From Acidimicrobiales bacterium (lineage in GTDB: Bacteria > Actinomycetota > Acidimicrobiia > Acidimicrobiales > Iamiaceae), in the NCBI GenBank assembly GCA_025463985.1, contig JAODBM010000052.1, forward strand, positions 1-60,789: a stretch of DNA of 60,789 nt. The letters are read 5' to 3'. The position numbers and the translations under genes were made by a program. Below the pieces are notes generated by a model. The model was not told where the DNA came from and searched no databases. It saw only the letters and a list, made by a program, of their open reading frames with translations. This document shows positions 1 through 12,283 of the stretch, one piece after another (positions within the stretch are counted from its first letter, which is position 1; the number at the start of each line of letters is the position of its first letter).

Positions 1-1109
1 GCGCGGCGGTCGCGGCGGCCGGCACCGGCCCCGTCGGCGTCACCGTCGACCCCCACGCACCGGCGGGCATCGCCTACACGAGCGGCACGACCGGTCGACC
101 GAAGGGTGCCGTGCACAGCCAGTGGAACCTGTTGCGACCGGGTGCCGCGCTGGTGGCCGAGCGCGGCTACGGCCTGGCGCTGCGCAAGGGGGACTGCCTG
201 CCGCTCACGATCCTCAACCTGCAGGTGCTGACGACCCTGCTCACGGCCCAGGCCGGCGGCTGCTGCATCGTGATGGACCGCATGGACGCCGAGGGGATCG
301 CCGAGTGGATCCGCACCGAGCGGGTCACGACCTGGAACGGGCCGCCGGCCCTGCTGCACTCCCTCGCGACCGCCGACGCGGTGCAGCCCGAGGACCTGGC
401 CTCGCTCGACGAGGTGTGGAACGGCGGCGCCGACTGTCCCGACGCCATCCGCCGCCGGTTCGAGGCCAAGTTCGACCGGGAGATCCTCTGCACTTATGGC
501 CTCACCGAGGCGCCCGCGGTGGTGGCGATCGACCCGCGGGGCGGACCGCACCGGCCGGGCTCGAGCGGTCAGCCGCTCGGGCACCTCCGCTTCACGATCG
601 CCGGTGACGACGGCGCGGCGGTGCCGACCGGCGAGACCGGCGAGATCCTCGTCGGGCCGGCCGACGACTCGTACCGCCCGATGCTCGGCTACTGGCGCAA
701 CGACGAGGCCACCGGTGCGGCGCTCGCCGGTGGGGTGCTGCACACGGGCGACGTGGGCTTCCTCGACGCCGACGGCGAGCTGCACGTGCGCGACCGCAAG
801 AAGCTCGTGATCATCCGCGGCGGCGCCAACGTCTACCCGGCGGAGGTCGAGCGGGTCGTGCTGGAGGTGCCCGGCGTGGCCGCGTGCGCGGTGCTGGGCC
901 TGCCCGACGAGCGGCTGGGCGAGCGGGTGGTCGCCGCGGTCGAACCCGACCCCGGTGCGGCGGTCGCGCTCGACGAGGCCGCGCTGCGGGCGTACTGCGA
1001 GGCCAACCTGGCCCGTTACAAGGTGCCCGAGCGCTTCGTCCTGGTCGAGACGTTCCCCCGCAACGCGATGGGCAAGATCGTCCGCCCCGGCCTCGCCGAC
1101 CTCTTCTGA
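1..1109 (+). CDS. AMP-binding acyl-CoA synthetase/ligase, 3' portion (5' truncated by window edge)
   Basis: This is the C-terminal part (about 369 residues) of an ANL-superfamily enzyme that activates a carboxylic acid with ATP and loads it onto CoA. The frame is open from base 3. The P-loop-like signature YTSGTTGRPKG is encoded at about 81-110, upstream of the first in-window GTG at 111, so that GTG is internal. The hinge region reads HTGDVGF and RDRKKLVIIRGGANVYP, and the catalytic lysine lies in PRNAMGKIVRP near the C-terminus. The substrate cannot be told from sequence; medium- or long-chain fatty acids are the usual choice. It converges on the leftward gene that ends at 1123. Confidence 0.9.
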   Translation, partial: AAVAAAGTGPVGVTVDPHAPAGIAYTSGTTGRPKGAVHSQWNLLRPGAALVAERGYGLALRKGDCLPLTILNLQVLTTLLTAQAGGCCIVMDRMDAEGIAEWIRTERVTTWNGPPALLHSLATADAVQPEDLASLDEVWNGGADCPDAIRRRFEAKFDREILCTYGLTEAPAVVAIDPRGGPHRPGSSGQPLGHLRFTIAGDDGAAVPTGETGEILVGPADDSYRPMLGYWRNDEATGAALAGGVLHTGDVGFLDADGELHVRDRKKLVIIRGGANVYPAEVERVVLEVPGVAACAVLGLPDERLGERVVAAVEPDPGAAVALDEAALRAYCEANLARYKVPERFVLVETFPRNAMGKIVRPGLADLF

Positions 1110-1122
1110 CGGCGTCGCGCGC

Positions 1123-2253
1123 TCAGGTGAGCGAATAGGTGACGGCGAGCGACGCGAGGTCGTGCGTGGTCTTCTTTCCCGTCGAGGCGTCCCAGACGTA
1201 GGCCTTGAGCGAGAGCGCGTTGACGATGGCGGCGGTGTTGACCTCGGCGAGCGTGATGGTGTCGGTCACGAGCGACGAGGTCGCGTTGCAGAGGGGGCTC
1301 GCGGCGCTCCCGTGGGTCCCGATCGACGTGGCGCCGGAGAAGACCTCGACGTAGTAGCAGACCGAGGTCCCGTTGAGCTGGTTGTTGTCCACGTAGCGCA
1401 GCGAGAGCGTCGCCGCCGTCACGGTCGCGCCGGTCGGGAGCACGGCCGGGAACGTGAGCTTGTAGTAGCGGGTGGCGTCGAACGTGGCCCTCCATGCGGT
1501 CGCGTTGACGTACGTCGCCCCGTCGCCGGCCGCGTACAGCGACCAGGGGCGCACGGTGGCGCTGCCGCTCGACGCGTCGGTGGAGGAGCCGGGGTAGAGG
1601 GTGAAGGTGGCGTACGGGTTCGATCCGGTCACGGCCGCCTGGTCGATCACCGCGGCGCGCGCCGCCGTGCTGTTCAGGTAGACGCGCACCCGGAGGTCGT
1701 TGGCCTGGTCGGTCGACGTGATCACGGGCAGCGCGGTGGTCAGCGACGCGGCCGTGGTGGTGGCGCAGCCGAGCGGGCTGGCGGCCGACCCATAGGTGGC
1801 GAGCACCGCGTTGGTCGAGCGGGTGCGGACGTCGAGGTAGGCGCAGGTGGTGCTCGCGCTTGCGGAAGCGAAGGTGAAGCGGAACGCAGGGCCCGTCACG
1901 GCGAGCTTGGCGGGTTGTTGGTTCTCGAGGTCGACCTGGAAGTAGCGGGTGCTGGAGAACGCCGCGGTCCACGCTGAGGTGGTCACGGTGCGGGCGTCGC
2001 CGGCCACGGCGAGCGGATCGGTGACGTTGACCTCGGTGCCCGACGACGAGTCCCGCAGGTCGTGGGCCGAGAACGTGCGGGTGCCGGAGAAGATGCGCTT
2101 GGTGGCCACCGCGGTACCGGCATTGGCAGCGTTGCCACTGAACGCGCCGAAGGCCGCGGGCGACAGGCTCACGATGGCTGCGAGCGCGGTGGCTCCCGCG
2201 ACGGCGGCCAGTCGCCGCAACCGGTCAGCTCGCGGGAGACCCATCGAGATCAC
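1123..2253 (-). CDS. secreted protein with SipW-dependent-type leader
   Basis: The 376-residue product has a hydrophobic leader (about residues 14-36) followed by AAFGAFSGNAANAGTAVAT, which resembles the cleavage region of SipW-processed proteins such as TasA and camelysin. The rest is Ser/Thr/Ala-rich, beta-like, with two similar halves (each with NATAWRATF/TSAWTAAF and SAASPLGC/SAASPLCN type segments), suggesting an internal duplication. The start overlaps the end of the signal peptidase gene by 29 nt (GTG at 2253) or 20 nt (ATG at 2244), so it is the last gene of a three-gene operon. A surface or matrix protein exported by the neighbouring peptidase is inferred; no specific function is recognised. 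Confidence 0.75.
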   Translation of the reverse strand: MISMGLPRADRLRRLAAVAGATALAAIVSLSPAAFGAFSGNAANAGTAVATKRIFSGTRTFSAHDLRDSSSGTEVNVTDPLAVAGDARTVTTSAWTAAFSSTRYFQVDLENQQPAKLAVTGPAFRFTFASASASTTCAYLDVRTRSTNAVLATYGSAASPLGCATTTAASLTTALPVITSTDQANDLRVRVYLNSTAARAAVIDQAAVTGSNPYATFTLYPGSSTDASSGSATVRPWSLYAAGDGATYVNATAWRATFDATRYYKLTFPAVLPTGATVTAATLSLRYVDNNQLNGTSVCYYVEVFSGATSIGTHGSAASPLCNATSSLVTDTITLAEVNTAAIVNALSLKAYVWDASTGKKTTHDLASLAVTYSLT

Positions 2254-2836
2254 CGGGCACCTCGGCCTCGGCCTCGTCGCCGCGCGCCGGCGACCAGATC
2301 TCGCGCAGCCAGATAGCGGCGAGCAGCAGCGGGGCGCCGAACGTCGCGAAGCGGCGGGTCTGTGGTGCGCGGAGGAGCCGGATCGCGGCGCCGACGTGGC
2401 GGAAGCTGTAGCGGACCCGCCACACGGTGGTCCCTTCGAGCCGCGCCTCCCAAGGATCGGCGGCGGGGTTGGCGTCGCCCTTGGTGCGCACGATCGGGTG
2501 GGCCGTCCCCGCGCCCTTGATGGCCACGATCCGGTGCGAGATCACCGGGTGGTCGCCGATGGGCGTCGAGTAGGTGATCACGTCCCCGAGCCGCAGGGCG
2601 GACAGGCGCTCGGGCGTGTCGATGACGAGCGAACCGGGATCCGCGGTGGGTCGCATGCTGCCGGTGAGTACCGTCACGACCCGGTACCGCCCTGAACGCG
2701 GACCGAAACCGATGGCGAGCAGGATGCCGACCGAGCACACGAGCCCGGCCCGCACGACGACCGAGCCGAGGCGACGAGCCGTGTCCCACCCCCGGCCAGT
2801 AGGGGTGGGACAGCCATCGGGAGATGGACGGCTCAT
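2225..2836 (-). CDS. SipW-like (S26B, ER/archaeal-type) signal peptidase I
   Basis: This 203-residue membrane protease should remove leaders from the two flanking secreted proteins. An N-terminal membrane segment lies at about residues 25-46 and a second near the C-terminus (about 170-185). The nucleophile serine is in LTGSMRPT. In place of the bacterial lysine, the general base is probably the histidine of HPVISHRIVAI, as in SipW and eukaryotic signal peptidases, and TKGDANP carries the conserved aspartate. The ATG at 2836 follows the upstream stop by 10 nt with GAGGCAG as a likely ribosome site. Placement between two TasA-type substrates matches the sipW-tasA arrangement known from Bacillus, though with a different gene order. 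Confidence 0.88.
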   Translation of the reverse strand: MSRPSPDGCPTPTGRGWDTARRLGSVVVRAGLVCSVGILLAIGFGPRSGRYRVVTVLTGSMRPTADPGSLVIDTPERLSALRLGDVITYSTPIGDHPVISHRIVAIKGAGTAHPIVRTKGDANPAADPWEARLEGTTVWRVRYSFRHVGAAIRLLRAPQTRRFATFGAPLLLAAIWLREIWSPARGDEAEAEVPGDLDGSPAS

Positions 2837-2846
2837 CGCGTCTGCC

Positions 2847-3473
2847 TCAGTGCGCCGAAGCGGTGCGCTGGGTGCCGGCGAACGTGTAGGAGATCGTCGA
2901 CGCCTGGTTCTGGAACGTGTTGCCAGCGGCCGACGGCAACGTCAACGTGACCCGGAGGTGGTCGGTCGCACCCGCAGTGAGGGAGGCGAGCGAGCTCATG
3001 GCCAGGTTCGAGCCGATCACGGCACGTGTCGCGATGACCGACGTCGTGGTGCCCGAGCACGTGTAGGTGAAGGCCGGCGTCGTGCCGGACTCCGTCCACG
3101 GCACCGAGCACTTGTCCACGACCATCTGCAGGCCGTTGGTGGCATCGGTGTCGAGCAGCGAGGACGTGGTCGCCGTCGTGCTCAGCGTGATCGCCGCCAG
3201 GTCGATCGACCCGCCGTTGATCAGGTCGACGGACCGCTGCATCGTGTCGCCGGGGGCCACGGCGGACGCCGCGACCGTGAGGCGGTTGGTGGACGCACCG
3301 GTGCTACCAAGCGCGATGGTGACCGTGCCGCTGCTGACGTTCTGCGACGCGCTGGTCGAGGACGTGAAGGCGGCGTAGGTGCCGAAGCCGGCCATGCCGC
3401 CTGCAGCGCCGAGCGCGGCCAACGACAGCAGCACCTTCTTGGGAAGACGCCGGTGAGGCGACGTGATGGACAT
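2847..3473 (-). CDS. TasA/camelysin-like secreted protein (SipW-dependent signal)
   Basis: The 208-residue product begins with a lysine-rich leader and the hydrophobic stretch KKVLLSLAALGAAGGMAGFG followed by TYAAFTSSTSAS, a close match to the SipW-cognate leader (GTYAxFxDxxxS). The mature part carries APGD and NGGSIDLA blocks typical of TasA-like domains that form surface fibres or matrix. I chose the ATG at 3473, preceded by a strong GAGGAGG site at about 3477-3484, over a longer frame that begins at 3542 without such a site. It is first in the operon with the peptidase. Assembly into fibres is inference. Confidence 0.82.
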   Translation of the reverse strand: MSITSPHRRLPKKVLLSLAALGAAGGMAGFGTYAAFTSSTSASQNVSSGTVTIALGSTGASTNRLTVAASAVAPGDTMQRSVDLINGGSIDLAAITLSTTATTSSLLDTDATNGLQMVVDKCSVPWTESGTTPAFTYTCSGTTTSVIATRAVIGSNLAMSSLASLTAGATDHLRVTLTLPSAAGNTFQNQASTISYTFAGTQRTASAH

Positions 3474-3577
3474 GGTTCCTCCTCGGCAACCGTCGAGGCG
3501 GGTCTCGGATCGCCCAGGGGGCCCCAGTTGGTTGCTCGTCAACCGATCGGGTCAGGGCCGCGGGAGTTGAGGGGTTA

Positions 3578-3593
3578 CTGACTCGACAGTCAG
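3578..3593. promoter_or_regulatory. 16-bp dyad between tasA-like operon and tetR-type gene
   Basis: CTGACT and AGTCAG form perfect 6-bp arms around CGAC. The dyad lies in the 221-nt divergent region between the SipW/TasA operon and the TetR regulator, which is where a TetR-family operator is expected. No footprint or conservation evidence is available. Confidence 0.4.
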
Positions 3594-3617
3594 AACCCGA
3601 CATTCGTCACCCGAAGG

Positions 3618-3623
3618 TATGAT
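3618..3623 (+). promoter_or_regulatory. possible -10 element (TATGAT) for the TetR gene
   Basis: TATGAT stands out in this very GC-rich region, 72 nt upstream of the regulator's ATG. No convincing -35 hexamer is visible at 16-18 nt, so the call is tentative. Confidence 0.3.
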
Positions 3624-3694
3624 CCGGCACACAGTGATCAAATCGACACGGGCCGAGACCCGTGCTGCAGGCTCGGGCGGAGAAGGGATCATCG

Positions 3695-4258
3695 ATGCCC
3701 GAACGCAAGCGCAGCGGGGCCGCGACCAAGGACGCGATCACCGCAGCAGCCGCCGCGACCTTCCGAGAGCACGGGTACGAGACCGCGACGCTCGAACAGG
3801 TCGCCAGCCATCTCGGGATCACTCGGTCGGCGATCCTGCACTACTTCGGAAGCAAAGAGGCGCTGCTCAACTCGATCGCCACGCCGTTCCTCGAGGATGT
3901 CGACCGCCTCTTCGACAGGACCGCCGAGCGTGCACCGCTCGCCGCCCGGTCGCGGCGTCGCTTCATCACCGAGTTCGTCGACGTCCTCTGCGAGCACCGC
4001 GACATGGCCGGCCTGCTGGCCCGCAGCAGCAGCGCACAGGCACACCTCGGGCCGACCCTGCAGATCCGGGACCGTCTCGTCCGGTTCATCGCCCTCGTCT
4101 GCCCGCCCGCTCCCGGGCCCGACGAGCTGGTCCGCGCCCTCGCCGGCCTCGGCGCGATCTTGCGGCCGGTGGCAGGCGGCGAGTCCATCGTGGACCTCAG
4201 CCGGCCCGCCTCCCGTCGCATCGTCGTGAACGCGTCGCTCGCCGCCCTGGCCAGCTGA
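3695..4258 (+). CDS. TetR-family transcriptional regulator
   Basis: The 187-residue protein has an N-terminal TetR helix-turn-helix (about residues 10-56): AITAAAAATFREHGYETATL followed by EQVASHLGITRSAILHYFGS and KEALL. The C-terminal ligand domain is divergent and names no ligand. The ATG at 3695 is preceded by AGAAGGGA at 3681-3688; a longer frame from 3662 lacks a better site. It is divergent from the TasA/SipW operon with a dyad in between, so control of that operon is the simplest inference. It is tail-to-tail with the phosphorelay operon. Confidence 0.9.
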   Translation: MPERKRSGAATKDAITAAAAATFREHGYETATLEQVASHLGITRSAILHYFGSKEALLNSIATPFLEDVDRLFDRTAERAPLAARSRRRFITEFVDVLCEHRDMAGLLARSSSAQAHLGPTLQIRDRLVRFIALVCPPAPGPDELVRALAGLGAILRPVAGGESIVDLSRPASRRIVVNASLAALAS

Positions 4259-4288
4259 CGGGGGTCAGGGTCCCTCGTCGGCCGAACG

Positions 4289-4906
4289 CTACGGAGCGGA
4301 CGTCCCTGCCGCCGACGCCACGATCTGCGCGATCTCGATGTTGGTGGGCTCGAACCAGGGCGCGTGGGTGGCGAGAGCGGACCGCACCTCGCCCTCGGAC
4401 CGACCGAGCAGGAACGTGATCAGGTCCGCCAGTGCCTCCGGCTTCGGCTTCCTGCGGCGATCGAGCCGCGATTGGGGGGCTGGTTGAGCGGGCGGGCGCG
4501 GTTCCGACGGGGCCGGAACTGGTATCTGGCCGTGGAGCGCGGCGACTGCGAGCGTGAGCTCGCCCCGAACGCGCGCCGTGAACATGACCAGGGGACCGCC
4601 AGTCAGCGCGGCACCCTCGACATCGCCGGCGACGGCGGCCAGTCGTGCCAGCCCGAGGTGACCGCTCGTGCCTCTCAGGCGGTGTGCCGCTCGCGCCGCA
4701 GCCACCGGCGAGCCCTGCTCGACCGCTCGCTCGATGTCGATCGTGAGCAGGGGAGCCTCGATGAGGAAGTCGTGGACCATCTCCCTCAAGAGCTCGCCAG
4801 GCTCTCGGCCGAGCGCTCGGAGCGCGGTGATCATGTGTTGATCGAGCACCTCGGGCGGCAGCTCGGGCGACGTCGCTGACGGGTCCAATCGCTCAGCAGA
4901 AGTCAT
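4289..4906 (-). CDS. stand-alone Hpt (histidine phosphotransfer) protein
   Basis: The 205-residue product contains an Hpt domain at about residues 20-110, with the phosphorylatable histidine in AARAAHRLRGTSGHLGLARL. The remaining C-terminal part (Pro-rich linker, then about 60 residues ending in IAQIVASAAG) is not recognised. The ATG at 4906 overlaps the preceding stop as ATGA, so it is translationally coupled to the double-receiver gene. It probably shuttles phosphate between the kinases and receivers of this five-gene operon. Confidence 0.82.
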   Translation of the reverse strand: MTSAERLDPSATSPELPPEVLDQHMITALRALGREPGELLREMVHDFLIEAPLLTIDIERAVEQGSPVAAARAAHRLRGTSGHLGLARLAAVAGDVEGAALTGGPLVMFTARVRGELTLAVAALHGQIPVPAPSEPRPPAQPAPQSRLDRRRKPKPEALADLITFLLGRSEGEVRSALATHAPWFEPTNIEIAQIVASAAGTSAP

Positions 4907-5943
4907 GGCGCGGCGGTGGCGACCAGCATCGGCCGCGGCGTCAGGCGCTGGATCGCCTCGCCGAGCAGGTGGAAGTTCGGCTTGGCGATGAACGCCGCGG
5001 CCCCCGCGGCGAGCGCTTTGCCGGACCACTCCTCATACGCCGAGTACACGAACACCAGGCTGCGGGGGGACAGCCTGCGGAGCTCGGGGAGTGCGCTCGA
5101 GCCCGGAATGCCCTCGAGCCACAGGTCGAGGACGATGAGCTCGGGTTTGGCCATCTCGACGACCGAGAGCAGGTTCGGCACGACGTTCGTCTCGGCGATC
5201 ACGTCCACGTTGCTGCTCGTGAGGACCTCGGCCACGAGACGGCGGGCCATGGGGTCGTCGTCGCAGATCACGGCTCGCGGTCGCAGCTGCGGAGGCGTCG
5301 GCGCGGGTCCCGCGACGGGCACATCCGGCGGAACGGCCGGGGCCTCCTCCCGCGGCAGGTCGGACGCGACCTCCGGCTCGAGGACGGCGGCCTCTCGTCC
5401 CAGGATCCGGCCAAGTCGTTCGAGCAGCTCGAACGGGTTGAGCCCCTTCGGGATGAACGCGGTCGCTCCGGCCGCCAACAAGGGCGCGGCGCGCTCGGCG
5501 CCGCTGCTCGACAGGACGATCACCCGCGTGCTCGGGGCTGCCCGCAGGAGGTCGCCGAGGGCGCTGGCCCCGTCCGCGAGTGGCATGGACAGGTCGAGCA
5601 GGACGACGTCGGGCTGAAGCATCGCCGCTCGCTCGATGGCGATGGCGCCGTTGTCGGCTTCGCCGGCGACCTCGAACCGCGGGCTGTGCTCCAACACGGC
5701 CCGAAGGAGGCGCCGAGTGGAGGCGGCATCATCGACGATCAGGAACCGGAGCGGCGAGTCGAGATGGGCCCTCGTCGGCGCAGGGGCGGCCGGGCCCGGC
5801 GACTGACCTGGCCAGGGAACCAGCCGACAGCTCACGACGTGCCCCGCTCGGCTGGGGAGCACGGCTCGTCTGTCGCTGTCGGTGGGGGTCACCTCTCCAT
5901 CATCGGCTCGCGAGATGCCCGCGGCCACGGCCGAGCGCGCCAT
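4903..5943 (-). CDS. double-receiver response regulator without output domain
   Basis: The 346-residue protein has two CheY-like receivers. The first (about residues 66-185) shows FLIVDDA, VVLLDLSMPLADG and FIPKG. The second (about 225-340) shows AVICDDDP, LIVLDLWLEGIPG and FIAKPN. A Pro/Ala linker joins them and no DNA-binding or enzymatic domain follows, so it probably acts through protein contacts or as a phosphate sink. The first 60 residues look disordered; GTG codons further in are alternative starts. It lies 39 nt after the NarL-type gene and overlaps the Hpt gene by 4 nt. Confidence 0.85.
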   Translation of the reverse strand: MARSAVAAGISRADDGEVTPTDSDRRAVLPSRAGHVVSCRLVPWPGQSPGPAAPAPTRAHLDSPLRFLIVDDAASTRRLLRAVLEHSPRFEVAGEADNGAIAIERAAMLQPDVVLLDLSMPLADGASALGDLLRAAPSTRVIVLSSSGAERAAPLLAAGATAFIPKGLNPFELLERLGRILGREAAVLEPEVASDLPREEAPAVPPDVPVAGPAPTPPQLRPRAVICDDDPMARRLVAEVLTSSNVDVIAETNVVPNLLSVVEMAKPELIVLDLWLEGIPGSSALPELRRLSPRSLVFVYSAYEEWSGKALAAGAAAFIAKPNFHLLGEAIQRLTPRPMLVATAAP

Positions 5944-5982
5944 TGTGCGTACCTCGTTCGCGGTACGCGGCGACGCCAGCGG

Positions 5983-6644
5983 TCAGAGGGGTTGGATCAC
6001 GCCTTCTCGCACGGCGATCAGCACCGCTTCGAGCTTCGAGTGCGCACCGAGCTTGCGGATGATGTTCTGCACGTGCTTGCGGGCCGTGTTGCTGGAGATC
6101 GTGAGATCGTCGGCGATCTGCTGGGCCGAGCCACCTTTGGCCATCACTTCGATCACCTCGAGCTCGCGCCGGCTCAGGGTGTCGCCCACGTGCGCGTAGC
6201 CGCGACCGAGCCGCGGGAGCAGCTGGGTGAGCATCGACGGGGCGATCACGGCCTCGCCGGCGCGCGCGGCCCGCACCGCGGCCAGGAGCTCGTCCACGGA
6301 ACGTGCCTTGCCCAGGAACCCCGAGCAGCCTGCGGCCATGGCGCGGAGCGCGAGCCGCTCGTCGTCGCCTGCCGCCGTGAGCACCACGACCCGGGTGGCC
6401 GGCCGGTCCCGCGTGATCTGGGTCGCGGCGGTCACGCCGTCCGCGTCCGGCAGCTGGTAGTCCATGAGCACGACATCAGGATGAAGCCGCGCCGCTGCGG
6501 CGATGCCGTCGCGGGCGGTGCTCGCGATGCCGATGACCTCGATGTCGGGACTGCAATCGAGGATGCGCCGCAAGCTCTCGGCCATCATCACGTGGTCGTC
6601 CACCACCAGGACCCGGATCGGCGACGGTTCTCGCTCGCCCTCGG

Positions 6645-6651
<7 letters not shown>
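5983..6651 (-). CDS. NarL/FixJ-family response regulator (REC-LuxR HTH)
   Basis: The 222-residue protein has an N-terminal receiver: IRVLVVDDHVMMAESLRRIL, the phosphoacceptor aspartate in VVLMDYQLPDADG, and GKARSVDELL in the conserved lysine region. The C-terminal LuxR helix-turn-helix reads LSRRELEVIEVMAKGGSAQQ then ISSNTARKHVQNIIRKLGA. It is the only DNA-binding output of the operon. The ATG at 6651 overlaps the upstream kinase stop (ATGCTGA), so a long in-frame extension upstream is not the real start. Confidence 0.93.
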
Positions 6652-9097
<2,446 letters not shown>

Positions 9098-9101
<4 letters not shown>

Positions 9102-12058
9102 ATCGCGGCGGGCGCGGCGCTCGGCAGCCACGGCTTGAGCACGGCGATGAGATCGGCGATCTCGACCGGCTTGGAGAGGTAATCGTTGGCGCCGGCCTCG
9201 ATGCAGCGCTCGCGCTCGCCGTCCACGACCTTGCCGGTCACGGCGATGATCGGGAGCGTCGTGTACTGCTCGAGCCGTCGAATGGCGCGGATCGTGTCGT
9301 AGCCGTCCATGATCGGCATCATGATGTCCATCAGGACGATGTCGATGGTGGGCGTTCGTTCCAGGATGGCGATGGCGTCGGCACCGCTTTCCGCGACGCT
9401 GACCGATGCATGCCCCCGTTCGAGCAGGGCGGTCAGGGCGAAGATGTTGCGGAAATCGTCGTCCACCAACAGGATCTCCGTCCCCTCGAAATCGTTGCTT
9501 CCCAGGCCGCTGAACGGGACGTGGTTCGAGGCCCGCTCTCTGTCGACGCCGTGCGCATCGTGGGGGAGCGCAGCCCTGCTCGGACGCGCGGCCGATGGCA
9601 TGCCCGAGGGGAGGTAGACGGTGAAGGTGCTGCCGACGCCCGGCGTGCTGGTGACCGTGATCTCGCCGCCGAGCAGGCCGACCAGCTCGCGGCTGATCGA
9701 GAGCCCGAGGCCCGTACCGCCGTAGAGGCGAGCGGTGCTGCCGTCACCCTGTGCGAACGCCTCGAAGACGTGCTCTTGCTGCTCCTCGTCGATGCCGATG
9801 CCGGTGTCGCTGACGGAGAGCGCGATGACTGACCGAGCGTTGACCAGCGACTCCGTGTCCTGGCTCCAACCGGCTTCGGCCAACCCCACCTGCAGTCGCA
9901 CCTCGCCCCGTTCGGTGAACTTGAACGCGTTGGCGAGCAGGTTCTTGAGGATCTGGCGGAGCCGCTGCGGGTCGGTGACGATCTCGACGGGACTGCCAGG
10001 AGCGATGTCGATCGAATAGCCGAGGCCCTTGCCCGCGGCGACGTGCTCGAACTCCCGCAGGAGCGCACTGCGGATCTGGTCGAGCGAGAGGTCGGTCATC
10101 TCGATCGCCACGGTGCCCGATTCGACCTTGGCCAGGTCCAGGATGCTGTTGAGCAGGTTGAGCAGATCTCGGCCCGAGGCGCCGATGACGCTTGCGTACT
10201 CGACCTGCGTCGCTGTCATGTTCCGCTCGGGGTTGTCCTCGAGCTGTTGGGCGAGGAGCAACAAGCTGTTCAGCGGAGTCCGCAACTCATGCGACATGTT
10301 CGCGATGAACTCGGACTTGTACTTCGACGATACGGAGAGCTGGCCGAGCTGGTCAGCCTTCTCCTCGACCAGCCGCTTGGACTGCTCGACCTCCTGATTT
10401 CGCTGCTCAGCCTCGATGTTCTGCTCTGCCAGCAGCCGGGCCTGCCGTCCGAGGTCCTCGTTGGACTCACGGAGCTCTTCCTGCTGCACCCGCAGCTCTT
10501 CAGCCTGAGACTGCGACTGCTTCAACAGGTTCTCGGTGAGGGTGCTGGCCTCGATCGTGCTGAGCACGAGGCCGATGCTCTCGGTGATCTGATCGAGAAA
10601 TGCCTGATGGGTGACGCTGAATGGAGAGAACGACGCGAGCTCGACCACGGCGCGGACCGAACCCTCGAACAGGACGGGCAGAACGATGATGTTCAGGGGA
10701 GGTGCCGAGCCGAGTCCCGAGTTGATCCTCACGTAATCGCTGGGGACCTCGGTCAGCAGTATCCGCTTCTTCTCCTTGGCGCATTGGCCGACCAAGCCGT
10801 CACCGAGCCGGAACGACGTCGAGAGCTGCTTTCGCTCCTCATAGCCGTAACCGGCCTGGAGGCGCAGCGCCGGCTCGCCCCCCTCTGGCGGACTGGTCAT
10901 CGAGTAGAAGACCCCGTGCTGAGCCGAGACGAGCGGCGCCAGCTCGGACAGGATCATGTTCGAGACCGTGACGAGGTCGCGCTGGCCCTGCAGCATCCGG
11001 GTGAAGCGCTCGCGGTTTGTCTTCAGCCAGTCCTGCTCGATGTTCTCCCGGGTCGTCTCCCGCAGGTTGCGGATCATCTCATTGAGCTTGTCCTTCAGGA
11101 CGGCGACCTCTCCACTGGCCTCCACCGACACCTGTCTCGTGAGATCGCCTTCGGTCACCGCGGTCGCCACCTCCGCGATGGCCCGCACCTGGTTGGTGAG
11201 GTTGGCAGCCAGCTGGTTGACGTTGTCGGTCAAGTCCTTCCAGACGCCACCGACCTCCTTGGACTGGGCCTGGCCGCCGAGCTTGCCTTCGACCCCGACC
11301 TCGCGGGCGACGCGCGTGACCTCTCCAGCGAACGCGTTGAGCTGATCGACCATCGCGTTGACCGTGTTCTTGAGTTCGAGGAACTCGCCTTTGACGTCGA
11401 TCGAGATCTTCTTGCTCAGGTCGCCGTTCGCCACCGCGGTGGTCACCTCGGCGATGTTTCGGACCTGGCCCGTCAGGTTGCTGGCCATCAGGTTGACGTT
11501 GTCGGTCAGGTCCTTCCAGACACCACCGACCTCGATGGTCACCGCCGCGGCCTGGCCGAGCTTGCCCTCGGTCCCGACCTCGCGGGCCACGCGAGTGACC
11601 TCGGAGATGAACCCGTTGAGCTGATCGACCATGGCGTTGATGGTGTTCTTCAGCTCCAGGGTCTCGCCGCGGACGTCGGCAGAGACCTTCTTGCTCAGGT
11701 CACCGTCGGCCACCGCACCGATGACTCGCTGCATCTCGATCGTGGGCCGGACGAGGTCGTCGATCAGGCTGTTGACCGATTCGATGCTCCCGGCCCAGCT
11801 GTGCGCCCAGCCGCCGAGCACGACGCGTTGGGAGAGCTTGCCCTGCTTGCCCACCACCTGGCTGACCCGGGCGAGCTCTGCTCCGAGCGTCTGGTTGGCG
11901 ATGATGACGTCGTTGAGGTCATCGGCGACCTTGCCGGCCACGCCCGTCCAATCGAGGGGCAGTCGAGCGCTGAAGTCGCCGGCCTTCACCTGGGCCAGCA
12001 CCCCCAACAGCACCTTGGCGTCGAGGGCGTCCGCGTCGAGTGCGGCGGCGTTTGGCAT
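9098..12058 (-). CDS. soluble multi-HAMP hybrid histidine kinase (HAMPx-GAF-HisKA-HATPase-REC)
   Basis: The 986-residue protein starts with tandem HAMP-type units of roughly 92 residues (about 1-380). [28 protein letters not shown] and [14 protein letters not shown] head successive copies, and WKDLTDNVN is repeated. A GAF-like domain (about 390-540), a coiled-coil stretch rich in Glu/Gln, HisKA ([13 protein letters not shown]), HATPase (GGTGLGLSI) and a C-terminal receiver ([20 protein letters not shown]) follow. No transmembrane helix is seen, so it resembles cytosolic group III (Nik1-type) kinases, which respond to osmotic or redox stress; the signal here is unknown. It is the first gene of the leftward operon. 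Confidence 0.93.
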
Positions 12059-12236
12059 CTGTCGTTCCGTCCTAGCGCTTGTCGGCTAGAGCGCAGCGGT
12101 CCGACGCCCTCGGGTTGTACGTCGGCATCTCGTGCGTGACCTTGAGGACCAATGAGCTCAGCAGGGCCGTTCCCGCGTACCGGCGTCGTCGGTCCCTTCC
12201 CTATCTCCCGCTCCGGCCGATCGCCGGGTGAGCTTT

Positions 12237-12266
12237 GTCGGTGGGTGGGTTGTCGGTGGGTGGGTT
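12237..12266. repeat. 15-bp tandem direct repeat, two copies
   Basis: GTCGGTGGGTGGGTT occurs twice head to tail, followed by a third partial GTCGGCG. It lies in the divergent 225-nt region between the multi-HAMP kinase and zwf, 18 nt before the zwf start, so it may sit in the zwf leader. A regulatory role is speculative. Confidence 0.7.
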
Positions 12267-12283
12267 GTCGGCGAGGATGATCT

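Noticed and set aside
10043-12139. 698-codon plus-strand frame opposite the multi-HAMP kinase
   Set aside because: The repeated HDLGD-like pattern only mirrors the HAMP repeats in reverse; no independent domain is visible.
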